Shown here piece by piece: positions 45,359 to 54,254 of a stretch of 64,000 nucleotides of DNA. The stretch is from CAYRFQ01 sp964423615. GTDB lineage: Bacteria > Planctomycetota > Planctomycetia > Gemmatales > Gemmataceae. The first letter of the stretch is position 1. Each line of letters opens with the position of its first letter. Made by a program: the position numbers and the translations under genes. The stretch covers positions 22,738 through 86,737 of the forward strand of contig CAYRFQ010000029.1 of NCBI GenBank assembly GCA_964423615.1. Reading direction: 5' to 3'. Under the pieces are notes generated by a model that was not told the origin of the DNA, ran no database searches, and saw only the letters and a list, made by a program, of their open reading frames with translations.

Positions 45359-47638
45359 ATGAAACAAAGATGTTGGTTCCTATTAACCCTGTTCCTCTTT
45401 TCTACGCCCATCGTCCGTGCCGGAGATTGGTACAGTTGGCGTGGACCGGAGCAAAACGGCGTGTCGCGAGAAACGGACTTGCCCTCCAAGTTCTCCGAAG
45501 ACCCAAAGGAAGAGGGAAGCAATCTTGTCTGGAAGGCACCGTATGGCACGCGTTCGACACCCATTGTCATGAACGGTCGTGTCTACTTCATCAATCAGTC
45601 CGGGGAAAAGATCAATGAACAAGAGCGAGTGATTTGCCTGGACGAAAAGACAGGTGAAAAAATTTGGGAGCGACGGTTCAACGTCTTCCACACTGATATC
45701 GTGAGTGTCCGTCTCGGGTGGGGGAACCTTGCTGGTGATCCCAAGACGGAAAAGCTGTACTGGCATGGGACTCAGGGGCTGTTCGTCTGCTTCGACAAAG
45801 ATGGCAAGATCCTGTGGTCGAAGTCGATGACCGAGGAGTTTGGTCGTGTGAGCGGTTACGGCGGTCGCGTGAATAGCCCAACGATCGATGGTGACCTGGT
45901 AATCTTGGGGATGCCGAACTTTAGCTGGGGCGACCAAGCCGCCGGGGCTATCCGATACTTTGGGATGAACAAACATAACGGTGAAGTTCTGTGGACGTGG
46001 CAGTCGCCGAACAAAGTCAAGGACAGCTTCTACTCGAACCCCGTCATTGCTGTCATCAACGGCCAGCGTCTCCTGATCACTGGTGGGGGTGATGGCTATC
46101 TGCACGCACTCAAGGTTAGGAACGGCGAGCACGTTTGGAGCTACAGAATCACCGACGGAGGGCTCAATACGTCTCCAGTCGTCGAAGGCAATCGGGTGTT
46201 CATCACGCATGGAGCGGAGAACTTCGGAACTGGACTGCAAGGCGGTGTGTTCTGTGTCGATGCCAGCGAAGTCAAAGATGGCCAACCCAAGTTGGTTTGG
46301 AAAAGGTACAACGTCATCGCCAAGTATACCTCGCCAATCGTGAAAGACGGACGACTGTACGTTTGTACTGACATTGCTCGGATGGAGTGTCTCGACACCA
46401 AAACGGGACAACGGATTTGGCGACGTCCGCTTGCCTATGGCCGGAATGCCAAAGGCTCTCCGGTGTTGGCGGACGGCAAGATATATGTTGGGGCAGTCGA
46501 CGCTGAATTCAGCATCATCGACCCGAGTGGGACTCGTCCCAAGGTCCTTCACAGACAATTCTTCCGTAGTCCGGATGGGATCGTCGCGATAGAAATTAAC
46601 GGAACGCCTGCCGTAGCCAACGGTCGTGTGTTCTTCGGTACGAGCGAAGCCTTTTACTGCATCGGTAAGAAGGAGTGGGGTGGAAAGGCTGGCGAGATCC
46701 CACCGATGCCAGAGGAAGCCCCTCTAGGAAAACCAGCATCTGTACGCATCGAGCCAAGCGAAGTCACGATTCATCCGGGCGATACAGTCGAATTCACGGT
46801 GCGCGTTATGGATGAGAACGGTCGAGTGCTCGAAACCAAGACGCCCTCCGGTGAATGGTCGTTGCCCACGCCGAAAACGCCACCGAAGTTGAAAGCCAAG
46901 TTACCTCCGTTGAAGGGCGCCGTGAAGGACGGCATCTTGACGGTTCCCGACACCGAAGCATCGCAAGGTGGACTCGTTGGGTTCGAGTGCGGTCTGGGGA
47001 TGGCCACGGCTCGTGTCCGTGTCATTCGTAAGATGCCGTTGTTCGAAGACTTCGAGAAAACCACGATTGGATTGTCGCCACGCGGTTGGATTAACACCCA
47101 AGGCAAATTCTTTGTGGTGAAGATGCCGGACGGAAACAAGGTACTCCGAAACAACAACAGAGTCACGAGTCCTCTTGTATCCAAGGCCGAAGCCTACTTC
47201 GGAAAACCGACGTGGACGAACTACACGATCGAGGGCGAGATGATGGGTACGCCATCTGCTGAATTTTCTCCCGACATGGGACTGATCAACCAGCGTTATC
47301 GTTTGATCCTCAAGGGGGGTGCCTTCCAACGGCTGTTGATCGATACTTGGTTTCCAATGCCGCGTTTGGCGGTGGCGGTTCCGTTTAAAGTCGACAACGG
47401 GGTTTGGTACAAAATGAAATTCCGCGTCCAGGTCCAAGAAAACAAGGCCATTGTCCAAGGCAAAGCCTGGAAAAAAGGTACGCCCGAACCGAAGACTTGG
47501 ACCATCAAAACGAATGACCCGAATCCTTGTTACAATGGATGTGCGGGATTGTATCGGGACGGTGCCGGTGTTCTCGAAACTCGCCCTGGGGCAAGTGTCT
47601 ACTTCGATAACATCAAAGTGACGCCCAACCGACAGTAG
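45359..47638 (+). CDS. Secreted PQQ-like beta-propeller protein with extra C-terminal domains
   Basis: 759 residues. The signal peptide (about 1-21) ends at IVRAGDW, then YSWRGPEQNGVSRE opens the propeller (about 25-440) with blades such as CLDEKTGEKIWERR, ALKVRNGEHVWSYR and CLDTKTGQRIWRRP. Residues 465-550 look like a beta-sandwich (VRIEPSEVTIHPGDTVEFTV), and residues 555-759 a second beta-rich LamG/concanavalin-like region (FEDFEKTTIG, NYTIEGEM). That suggests binding to a polymer or cell surface. AGGA lies nine bases before the ATG. First of a run of three propeller genes in the same direction, but with 360-base spacing to the next. Confidence 0.82.
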   Translation: MKQRCWFLLTLFLFSTPIVRAGDWYSWRGPEQNGVSRETDLPSKFSEDPKEEGSNLVWKAPYGTRSTPIVMNGRVYFINQSGEKINEQERVICLDEKTGEKIWERRFNVFHTDIVSVRLGWGNLAGDPKTEKLYWHGTQGLFVCFDKDGKILWSKSMTEEFGRVSGYGGRVNSPTIDGDLVILGMPNFSWGDQAAGAIRYFGMNKHNGEVLWTWQSPNKVKDSFYSNPVIAVINGQRLLITGGGDGYLHALKVRNGEHVWSYRITDGGLNTSPVVEGNRVFITHGAENFGTGLQGGVFCVDASEVKDGQPKLVWKRYNVIAKYTSPIVKDGRLYVCTDIARMECLDTKTGQRIWRRPLAYGRNAKGSPVLADGKIYVGAVDAEFSIIDPSGTRPKVLHRQFFRSPDGIVAIEINGTPAVANGRVFFGTSEAFYCIGKKEWGGKAGEIPPMPEEAPLGKPASVRIEPSEVTIHPGDTVEFTVRVMDENGRVLETKTPSGEWSLPTPKTPPKLKAKLPPLKGAVKDGILTVPDTEASQGGLVGFECGLGMATARVRVIRKMPLFEDFEKTTIGLSPRGWINTQGKFFVVKMPDGNKVLRNNNRVTSPLVSKAEAYFGKPTWTNYTIEGEMMGTPSAEFSPDMGLINQRYRLILKGGAFQRLLIDTWFPMPRLAVAVPFKVDNGVWYKMKFRVQVQENKAIVQGKAWKKGTPEPKTWTIKTNDPNPCYNGCAGLYRDGAGVLETRPGASVYFDNIKVTPNRQ

Positions 47639-47998
47639 GAAGTCACCAACCAACTTGCTTTTGAACCAGCGTTGATTTGCAGGGTGTTTGTCGAGACGAG
47701 ACCGGATTGCCAATGGACGTCGCGATTCGAAGTAGATTGGGTTTTGTCGTAGAGTGTGACGAGCGAAAGCGCACGAAAGAACCTTGGAGCGCCAGGGTCG
47801 TGAACTCCTTGTCACACCCTCCTAGAAAAAACGTGTTTTCCAAAGATGGGTTGGAGAACACAGGGACGCATTTTCATAACCATCTATACACAATCACACA
47901 CTAAGCCCATCCAGATCAACATTGGAGCAACCACTCAAGGACAGCCATGAGGCTGTCCTCCCAACACATTCCCCTCCTCAGAAAGAGGCCTTACCAAC
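47639..47998. other. Intergenic region
   Basis: No gene or clear terminator seen. Confidence 0.35.
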
Positions 47999-49684
47999 AT
48001 GAAATCGTATCCGAATTTGAAGCGTGCCTTTCTCGGCGTGACGACGTTGGGGGTGTTGGTCGCGGTCGTCGCCATCAGCACCGCTTTCAACAACAACTCC
48101 GCGACGAACAAGAACAACGACAACTCGAACGCCACAACGGTAGCCCAGGTCCAAAAAGCTGCCAATGCGAAGAACTATCCCTGGCCCATGTTCGGCGGAA
48201 CGCTTGACCGTAACCTGGTCAACAAGACCGACAAGAACATTCCTATGGAGTTCTCTGTTGATCCTGCGATGAAAACCAAGAACTTGTTGTGGAAGCAAGA
48301 TCTCGGTTCGCGATCTTACGGTGGTCCCATCGTGGCCGAAGGCAAAGTGATTGTCGGAACGAACAACCAAAATCCCCGTGATCCGAAAATCCAAGGGGAC
48401 AAGGGGATCTTGATGTGCTTCGACGCCCAGAAAGGGACTTACCTTTGGCAGAAGGTGTATGACAAACTCAAAGCTGGAAAAGTGAACGACTGGCCTCAGC
48501 AGGGCATCTGTTCCACTCCAGTCGTCGAGGATGGCAAGCTCTATTATGTCAGCAATCGTTGTGAGTTAGTCTGTTCCGACCTGAATAAGAAAGCGGAGCA
48601 CATCTGGTCGATCGATATGATGCAGGAGCTTGGGGTGTTTCCCCACAACATCGCAACTTGTTCGCCTCTGGTAGTGAACGATCTGGTGTTTGCTTGCACG
48701 AGCAACGGGGTTGCGAAGGACCACATCGCCGTTCCGGCGCCCAAAGCCCCGAGCTTCATCGCCGTGAACAAAAACAATGGCAAGCTAGTGTGGCAGGACA
48801 ATTCGCCGACCATTAATTTAGTCAAATTTGGAGGCAAAAAGGCGAAGCAGAACTTCCTGAAGAAGCTCGTCGACAATGGCGACATCATCATGCACGGACA
48901 GTGGGCCAACCCGGCTTATGCTGAGGTGAGCGGCGTTCCACAAATCATCTTCCCATGCGGCGATGGATGGATGCGGGCTTTCAACCCGACCAACGGAAAG
49001 GTCATCTGGAAGTTCGACTGTAATCCCAAAGGCTCTGTCTACAAACTGGGAGGCGAGGGAACCCGAAACGACTTCGTCAACACACCCGTTATCTACAAGA
49101 ACAAGCTGTACATTGGTGTCGGCCAAGACCCCGAGCACGACCGCGGAATTGGACACTTCTGGTGTATCGACCTCGTCAAGGCCACGAAGTTGGGCAAGAC
49201 CAACGAGGACAACGACGTTTCGCCGAAGAACAATAACTTTGACCCGAAGGCTGGGGTCAACGCGGAGTCGGCCCTTGGGTGGCACTACGGTGGCAAAGGG
49301 ACCGAGAAGGAGCGGATTCCTGGTAGTGATTACATCTTTGGACGAACTCTTAGCACGGCTTGTATCGTCGATGACATCGTCTACATCCCGGAACTTGGTG
49401 GTATCCTCCACGCTTTGGACGCCAATACGGGGGAACGTCTGTGGTACCACGACTTGCGAGCGCCGATCTGGAGTTCTCCGTATTATGTCGACGGCAAAAT
49501 CTTCCTCGGGACGGACGACACGTTCCTCTACATTTACGAACACGATCCCAAACGTCGGGGAGAAGTTCGCCAAGCCGACAACGATGTCGAGATGTTCAGT
49601 CGTCTACGAGCTACTCCGGTCGTCGCGGATGGTATCCTCTATGTGATGAGCGAGACGGCGCTTTACGCGATCAAGCAGAAATAG
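47999..49684 (+). CDS. Membrane-anchored PQQ-like beta-propeller protein (paralogue 1)
   Basis: 561 residues. An N-terminal membrane anchor or signal (about 8-30, AFLGVTTLGVLVAVVAISTAF) is followed by an Asn/Thr-rich low-complexity linker (30-50), then a propeller with blades such as GILMCFDAQKGTYLWQK, AVNKNNGKLVWQD, AFNPTNGKVIWKFD and ALDANTGERLWYHD. Conserved with the next gene are HGQWANPAYAEV, FPCGDGWMRAFNP, the GHFWCIDLVKATKLGKTN block and SPKNNNFDPKA. No quinoprotein catalytic Asp/Glu is evident. Role unknown; probably surface or periplasmic scaffold. Confidence 0.82.
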   Translation: MKSYPNLKRAFLGVTTLGVLVAVVAISTAFNNNSATNKNNDNSNATTVAQVQKAANAKNYPWPMFGGTLDRNLVNKTDKNIPMEFSVDPAMKTKNLLWKQDLGSRSYGGPIVAEGKVIVGTNNQNPRDPKIQGDKGILMCFDAQKGTYLWQKVYDKLKAGKVNDWPQQGICSTPVVEDGKLYYVSNRCELVCSDLNKKAEHIWSIDMMQELGVFPHNIATCSPLVVNDLVFACTSNGVAKDHIAVPAPKAPSFIAVNKNNGKLVWQDNSPTINLVKFGGKKAKQNFLKKLVDNGDIIMHGQWANPAYAEVSGVPQIIFPCGDGWMRAFNPTNGKVIWKFDCNPKGSVYKLGGEGTRNDFVNTPVIYKNKLYIGVGQDPEHDRGIGHFWCIDLVKATKLGKTNEDNDVSPKNNNFDPKAGVNAESALGWHYGGKGTEKERIPGSDYIFGRTLSTACIVDDIVYIPELGGILHALDANTGERLWYHDLRAPIWSSPYYVDGKIFLGTDDTFLYIYEHDPKRRGEVRQADNDVEMFSRLRATPVVADGILYVMSETALYAIKQK

Positions 49685-49870
49685 CCTTCTTTTGGATCTT
49701 TGAGATTGCGGAGGCGAGCCTTAGCTGCAATCCAGTGGTTGTCCTCGATGTCGGTGCAACCACTCCCTCCAACCTTCTCTGTTTCGTTTCGAGAATCCTC
49801 GTTCAACTTCTAACCCACAGGTCTGCACCCGTGGGTTTCGCATACCCCACTAGATAGGAGTCACAAACAA

Positions 49871-51607
49871 ATGTATCCGTGTTGTCGTTGGACGTCCACC
49901 TTAGCCATGATGGCCGTTGTGTCGGTCTTGGCTGGATTCGGCTACGTTTACGTTGACCGAATTTGGAACCCCGAAAGCACTCGTGCTGCTGAGGCCGAAA
50001 CTAAGAATCCGACGGACGAAACTCCCAAGCAGAACCCCAAGGACACTCCCGAGCCGAAAGTCGATCCCAAGGACAAAAAGGAACCTGCGCGGACCATTGT
50101 TGTTGAGAAAGCTCCGCAAGTCACAAAGAAAGACAACACACCTCAGAACACAGCCGTCCCAATGCTAGGTGGCTCACCGTCTCGCAATCCAGTGAACTTG
50201 CAAGCCCGGAACATGCCGACCGCTTGGAATGTGGAAGGTGGCAAACTCGAAAATATTAAGTGGGAAGCCAAAATCGGGACGCGAGGGTATGCTGGGCCAA
50301 CGATTGCAGGTGGGCGAATATTCGTGCCAACGAATAACGAATTCAAACCTCCAATGCGTCCCGATCCATACAAGGGCGCCCTCATGTGTTTTCGCGAATC
50401 GGATGGAAAACACCTTTGGACCAAGCTGCACTCCATGCCACCGTTGAAGATCATCCGTGAAGGCGAAAAGGATGGTCTCTGTTCGATGCCTGCCGTGGAT
50501 GGCGATTTTGTTTATTACATCACTCCCATTGGAGAAGTCATCTGTGCGAAAGCTGCCACTGGCGATCCGGTATGGAAATACGACATGATGAAAGAGCTGG
50601 GAGTGATTCCGTGTTATCTGAATGCGTCATCGCCTTTGATTGTTGAAGGCATGGTGTTCGTGATGACAGGCAACGGGCGAGATGAGCAAGGGAACCTCCC
50701 AGCTCCCAAAGCTCCGAGTTTTGTGGCCTTCGACAAAATGACCGGAAAGTTGAAGTGGAAGAGCAACCTACCTGGGAAGAACATTATCGAGGGGCAATGG
50801 GCCAGCCCGTCTTATGCGAAGGTCAACGGACAAGGCCAGGTCCTGTTCCCAGGCGGCGATGCGTACTTATACAGCTTTGAACCGAAGAGTGGCAAGCTCC
50901 TCTGGAAGTTCCATCTCAATCCTGAGGGCGAGGAGGCCCTGTTTCTCAAGGAATCGAAAAAGATCGGCGAGCCGATTTTCCCCGCGTATCCACTTGCGCC
51001 TGCTGTGATCTATGAAGGCAAGGCGTACATAACTGTGGGTGTTCGGCCGGACAATGATTACGTCGCTGGCTGGGGTCATGTTTGGTGCATCGACTTGAAG
51101 AAGGCCACGACTTTTGGCAAGACGAACAAAGATCGGGATGTATCTGCCAAGAACAACAATTTCGATCCCAAAGCCGAGGGGAACACAAAATCTGCACTCG
51201 TCTGGCATTACGGTGGGAAAGTCATCCCGCCACCTCCGAAAAACGATTTCAATGCTCGTAAGATAGTCATCGGTCGCGTTCTCGCCTCCCCGTGCGTTCA
51301 CGACGGATTGGTGTATGTTCCGGAGTACGCAGGGTATCTTCATTGTCTTGATGCCAAGACGGGCAAGAAGGTTTGGGAAGAGGACCTGCGGCGAGAGTTT
51401 TGGAGCCCACCGAGTTTCCTCGACAACAAACTCTATCTGTCGGACTCCCGAGGCGACATATTGATCCTCACTGCTGGTCGGAAGAAGCCCAAGACGATTA
51501 GCACGATCTACATGGAGGCTGGAATGATAGCGGCACCAGTGGCTGCGAACGGCACCTTGTACGTTTTGTCGAGTAAGAAATTGTACGCGGTTGGTCCAAA
51601 ACGATAG
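49871..51607 (+). CDS. Membrane-anchored PQQ-like beta-propeller protein (paralogue 2)
   Basis: 578 residues. An N-terminal transmembrane anchor (about 8-30) is followed by a Lys/Pro/Asp-rich linker (40-90) and a propeller closely related to the preceding gene product: LCSMPAVDGDFVYYI, MMKELGVIPCYLNASSPLIV, EGQWASPSYAKV, FPGGDAYLYSF, GHVWCIDLKKATTFGKTN and SAKNNNFDPKA. It is a tandem duplicate that has diverged in the linker. AGGAG lies ten bases before the ATG. 186 bases after the first paralogue. Followed by a perfect 12-base hairpin. Confidence 0.82.
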   Translation: MYPCCRWTSTLAMMAVVSVLAGFGYVYVDRIWNPESTRAAEAETKNPTDETPKQNPKDTPEPKVDPKDKKEPARTIVVEKAPQVTKKDNTPQNTAVPMLGGSPSRNPVNLQARNMPTAWNVEGGKLENIKWEAKIGTRGYAGPTIAGGRIFVPTNNEFKPPMRPDPYKGALMCFRESDGKHLWTKLHSMPPLKIIREGEKDGLCSMPAVDGDFVYYITPIGEVICAKAATGDPVWKYDMMKELGVIPCYLNASSPLIVEGMVFVMTGNGRDEQGNLPAPKAPSFVAFDKMTGKLKWKSNLPGKNIIEGQWASPSYAKVNGQGQVLFPGGDAYLYSFEPKSGKLLWKFHLNPEGEEALFLKESKKIGEPIFPAYPLAPAVIYEGKAYITVGVRPDNDYVAGWGHVWCIDLKKATTFGKTNKDRDVSAKNNNFDPKAEGNTKSALVWHYGGKVIPPPPKNDFNARKIVIGRVLASPCVHDGLVYVPEYAGYLHCLDAKTGKKVWEEDLRREFWSPPSFLDNKLYLSDSRGDILILTAGRKKPKTISTIYMEAGMIAAPVAANGTLYVLSSKKLYAVGPKR

Positions 51608-51648
51608 CCGGGAGTTGAGAGGTTTTTGTTATTGGCGAATTCTTGCTC

Positions 51649-51682
51649 TGGCTCTGATGGACACGTGTGCCCATCAGAGCCA
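51649..51682. terminator. Perfect 12-base hairpin downstream of the propeller genes
   Basis: TGGCTCTGATGG-N10-CCATCAGAGCCA, 42 bases after the stop. No T-run follows on the plus strand, so it may be a Rho-type or RNA-stability hairpin. It also lies at the 3' side of the broken export gene on the minus strand. Confidence 0.45.
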
Positions 51683-51821
51683 ACAAGCCAAAAAGGCCCA
51701 ATACCTGTCATTCAAGCGAACGTGCTCGAGAAGAAACGAACCGACTCGACAATTTTTCTCGAGACGTTTGTTGCCTCACGTCTCAGAATTCCGGTCCAAA
51801 GGCACCTAAAGGCACATGGAA

Positions 51822-52534
51822 CTACCGGATCCCCGAAACGATCTGGCGAGGAGATATCGATACCTCCGACGACGTTTTCTTCAAACTCAGCAAGGGATTT
51901 CCAAGGCCCTGCTTGAGCAAGTCACTCGACAAGGTACTTCCTGGAAAGGTGCCACTGAACAGAAGTCCTTTCACAGTCGTCACAGCGCGAAGCATATCAA
52001 AGTCGGTATCGCGAGGGAGTGCAATAGCTCCTGCAGTCAGTAACCCGCCGATGTGAAAAACATCGTACGCTCGAGATTCCAGAAAGACGACATCACCCTT
52101 TCTCAAGATAAAGTCCTCAGGGGCGACGGGTTGCACCCGAAAAGGATATCCGGTCGCTGGGGGTCGTCGTTTCGTTCGGCCTTGAAGCCAATCACCGTTG
52201 AGCACGGTAGTTGCTGCCAACTCTTCCCACATGTATTGTTCAACTTAAGCTTCCAAGACGTCTCCAGGAAGAATCCTTTTCTGTCTGTGTGTTGGTTAGA
52301 GCAGAAGGTTCGAGGGAATTGTTTGGTACTGGAATTTTGAGGTGACGAGGAGTTCTTGAGGTAAAACCTCCGAAAAGGGATCCCATCTACGAGGGGATTG
52401 GTCATAGCAGCGCAACCGTCCATGCCACCGCATACGACGAACACCAAGCCGAGGAAGATCAGAAGGGGGATAACACAACGTCGGTTATCGGGCTTGAATG
52501 TCAAGGACAGCGGTTTCGCTACCTCATCTGACAT
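51822..52534 (-). pseudogene. Broken polysaccharide export (Wza-like, SLBB) lipoprotein gene
   Basis: The N-terminal part starts at ATG 52534 with a lipoprotein signal (LLIFLGLVFVVCGGMDGC) and AMTNPLVDGIPF, the opening of planctomycete export proteins. After a frame change near 52360 the next frame gives EVLPQELLV and QYQTIPSNLLL, then stop TAA (52298). RILPGDVLEA follows and a second in-frame stop (52247). From 52232 to 51822 the same frame is open again and encodes the C-terminal part: VAPEDFILRKGDVVFLESR and FHIGGLLTAGAIALPRDTD, typical of the last SLBB region. The middle of the protein (Poly_export core and first SLBB) is missing. One frameshift, two stops and an internal deletion make a pseudogene. 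It overlaps the end of the upstream lipoprotein gene by 11 bases. Confidence 0.75.
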
Positions 52535-53444
52535 TACGGGAATCGCACTTCTGAGATTTTGCCCCGATAGGAACTTGTGCATCAATAGGCTGTGGTGCTG
52601 GAACTCCGAGATTCAAATCATCCTTGCGGGCATCAGAAATCGGTCTACCGAGAGTACAAAGAGGAAGGAGACCGCGACTCTCCTTTGAGGTAGGTTCGGT
52701 CCGATTGGCCATGTTATTGGACCGACCGGATGGCCTCCCCAGACGGACTGTGGCGTCGGCAGGCTCCGACTCTAATTTGTCTGAAATCGTATCGGAGGAA
52801 GTATTTGGCGGGATGGTTGGGGTGCCGTTTGCTCCAATTTTTACTGTTCCCGTTTTCTGCACGGAACCTTGTTGGTACGGCACATCCTGGTCTACAGATC
52901 CAAAGGGAGCCTTATCGGTTGGACTGCGCCGGACTTGGTCTTTGTGGAGCGAGAACCGAGGAACGTTCTGGGAAATGAAGGATTGTTGAGACGGAAACGT
53001 TCTCCCCGTGGTGGACATGGCTCCCTCAACTGAGGATGGTCCTGTCACGAGTTGCCGGAATCCTGTCTGCTGCGCTGCCGCCGCACCATGTCGGAACCCG
53101 GCGAACCAGTCGTTGGTAGCGTTGCCATCTTGTGCCGTTTGGTACTTCCCATTGCGATAGTGCTTTGGCGGAAGAACAGGATCCTTGTCGTTGCCGCTGT
53201 AGAGGTATTCCGAAAAACCAGCGATAAACCCTTCCTCGTAGTCCTTCGAAGCATCAACTGCTTGGCCGTGTTGGATCGTACGGGCCCACGCCGTTTGAGC
53301 CCATTTTCGATATCGTTGGCGTTCACGAACCTCACGAACCTCTTCGTGTGTGCGATACTCCCTATATTGCGCAGTGTTTCGGAGCAGACAGCCGGAATTC
53401 GTTACGATAGGTACGAACAAAAGCAACAAGTATCTCCATCGCAT
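52524..53444 (-). CDS. Planctomycete lipoprotein of unknown function beside the broken export gene
   Basis: 306 residues. The type-II signal peptide is MRWRYLLLLFVPIVTNSGC (Cys19). Residues 20-130 are helical and charged with KDYEEGFIAGFSEYL, VLPPKHYRNG and DWFAGFRHGAAAA blocks; the rest is Ser/Thr/Pro/Arg-rich and low in complexity. Similar lipoproteins precede polysaccharide export genes in planctomycetes as far as I recall, and here too the next gene is such an export gene, now decayed. ATG 53444 has GAGGA eight bases upstream; TTG at 53459 is an alternative. Whether the protein still has a partner is open, since the intact export gene lies 36 kb away. Confidence 0.68.
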   Translation of the reverse strand: MRWRYLLLLFVPIVTNSGCLLRNTAQYREYRTHEEVREVRERQRYRKWAQTAWARTIQHGQAVDASKDYEEGFIAGFSEYLYSGNDKDPVLPPKHYRNGKYQTAQDGNATNDWFAGFRHGAAAAQQTGFRQLVTGPSSVEGAMSTTGRTFPSQQSFISQNVPRFSLHKDQVRRSPTDKAPFGSVDQDVPYQQGSVQKTGTVKIGANGTPTIPPNTSSDTISDKLESEPADATVRLGRPSGRSNNMANRTEPTSKESRGLLPLCTLGRPISDARKDDLNLGVPAPQPIDAQVPIGAKSQKCDSRNVR

Positions 53445-54254
53445 GTGTTGCGTCCTCAACCGCTAACGCTTTTACATACAGTGCTGCACAGGTGCGTCTG
53501 TCAGAATAACGAAGCTCCGAGCGAGTAGATTCGTTCGTTTTGTGGCGGTGGTGTAGTCCAAGTGAAGTGAAGAATCAAGATCAGCTACGTAGATCCCGCT
53601 AATCGATCATCTGCCTTGACACGAATTCGCAAAACTTTTAGTCCCCATCCTTCAGTACGAATGAAGGAACATGACCTGGGAAAGAAAAGGGAAATGGCGA
53701 AATTCCGAGTTGTGGAATGAGGAACCCCGAACAGGTTGAGCAAAATCGAGAGATACCCTCACCCTATTCTTCCGATTTCACGATGTCTTCGCCAGAGGCT
53801 GCACTTTCTTGATGTTTCCAACACTTTCCCTACAGCGCAAACCCCAGCGCCACCGATGATATTGGTGTCTTTCGCAGAATAGGAACGGCGTTTGAGCACG
53901 GGCCTCATACCTCGTTGTCCTTGGAGTCAACGGAGCATTCCAATGACTCAGAGCGATAGGGGCTTGAGTGCAGTTCGTTTGACGCTGGTATCTGTTCCCT
54001 ACGGACGCCCACCATCAATGTTCACTCGATGAGATGCGTTACTTGGTCGCTCCGGTTGTTCGGGTTCCGCGGTACGCAACCAACTGGTATTCGGGGTGGT
54101 AATGGTTGAGCAATTGCTCAAGCCCGATCGGATCAAAGCAACCTCGAGACTACGTTTCGGATCCATCTTCGTTCCTTCCTGATGCTGACAAGGACGTCCC
54201 CAGTCGGAAGGCCTCGAAGATTCGATGATCGAGGCAACAAGGAGATCCTCAGGT
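53445..54254. other. Intergenic region between divergent lipoprotein and MMPL genes
   Basis: About 800 bases without a recognisable gene or motif. Confidence 0.4.

Noticed and set aside
41674..51607. Idea that the propeller proteins are quinoprotein dehydrogenases
   Set aside because: The conserved catalytic Asp/Glu and disulfide patterns of PQQ alcohol or glucose dehydrogenases are not evident; the planctomycete PQQ-repeat scaffold class fits better.
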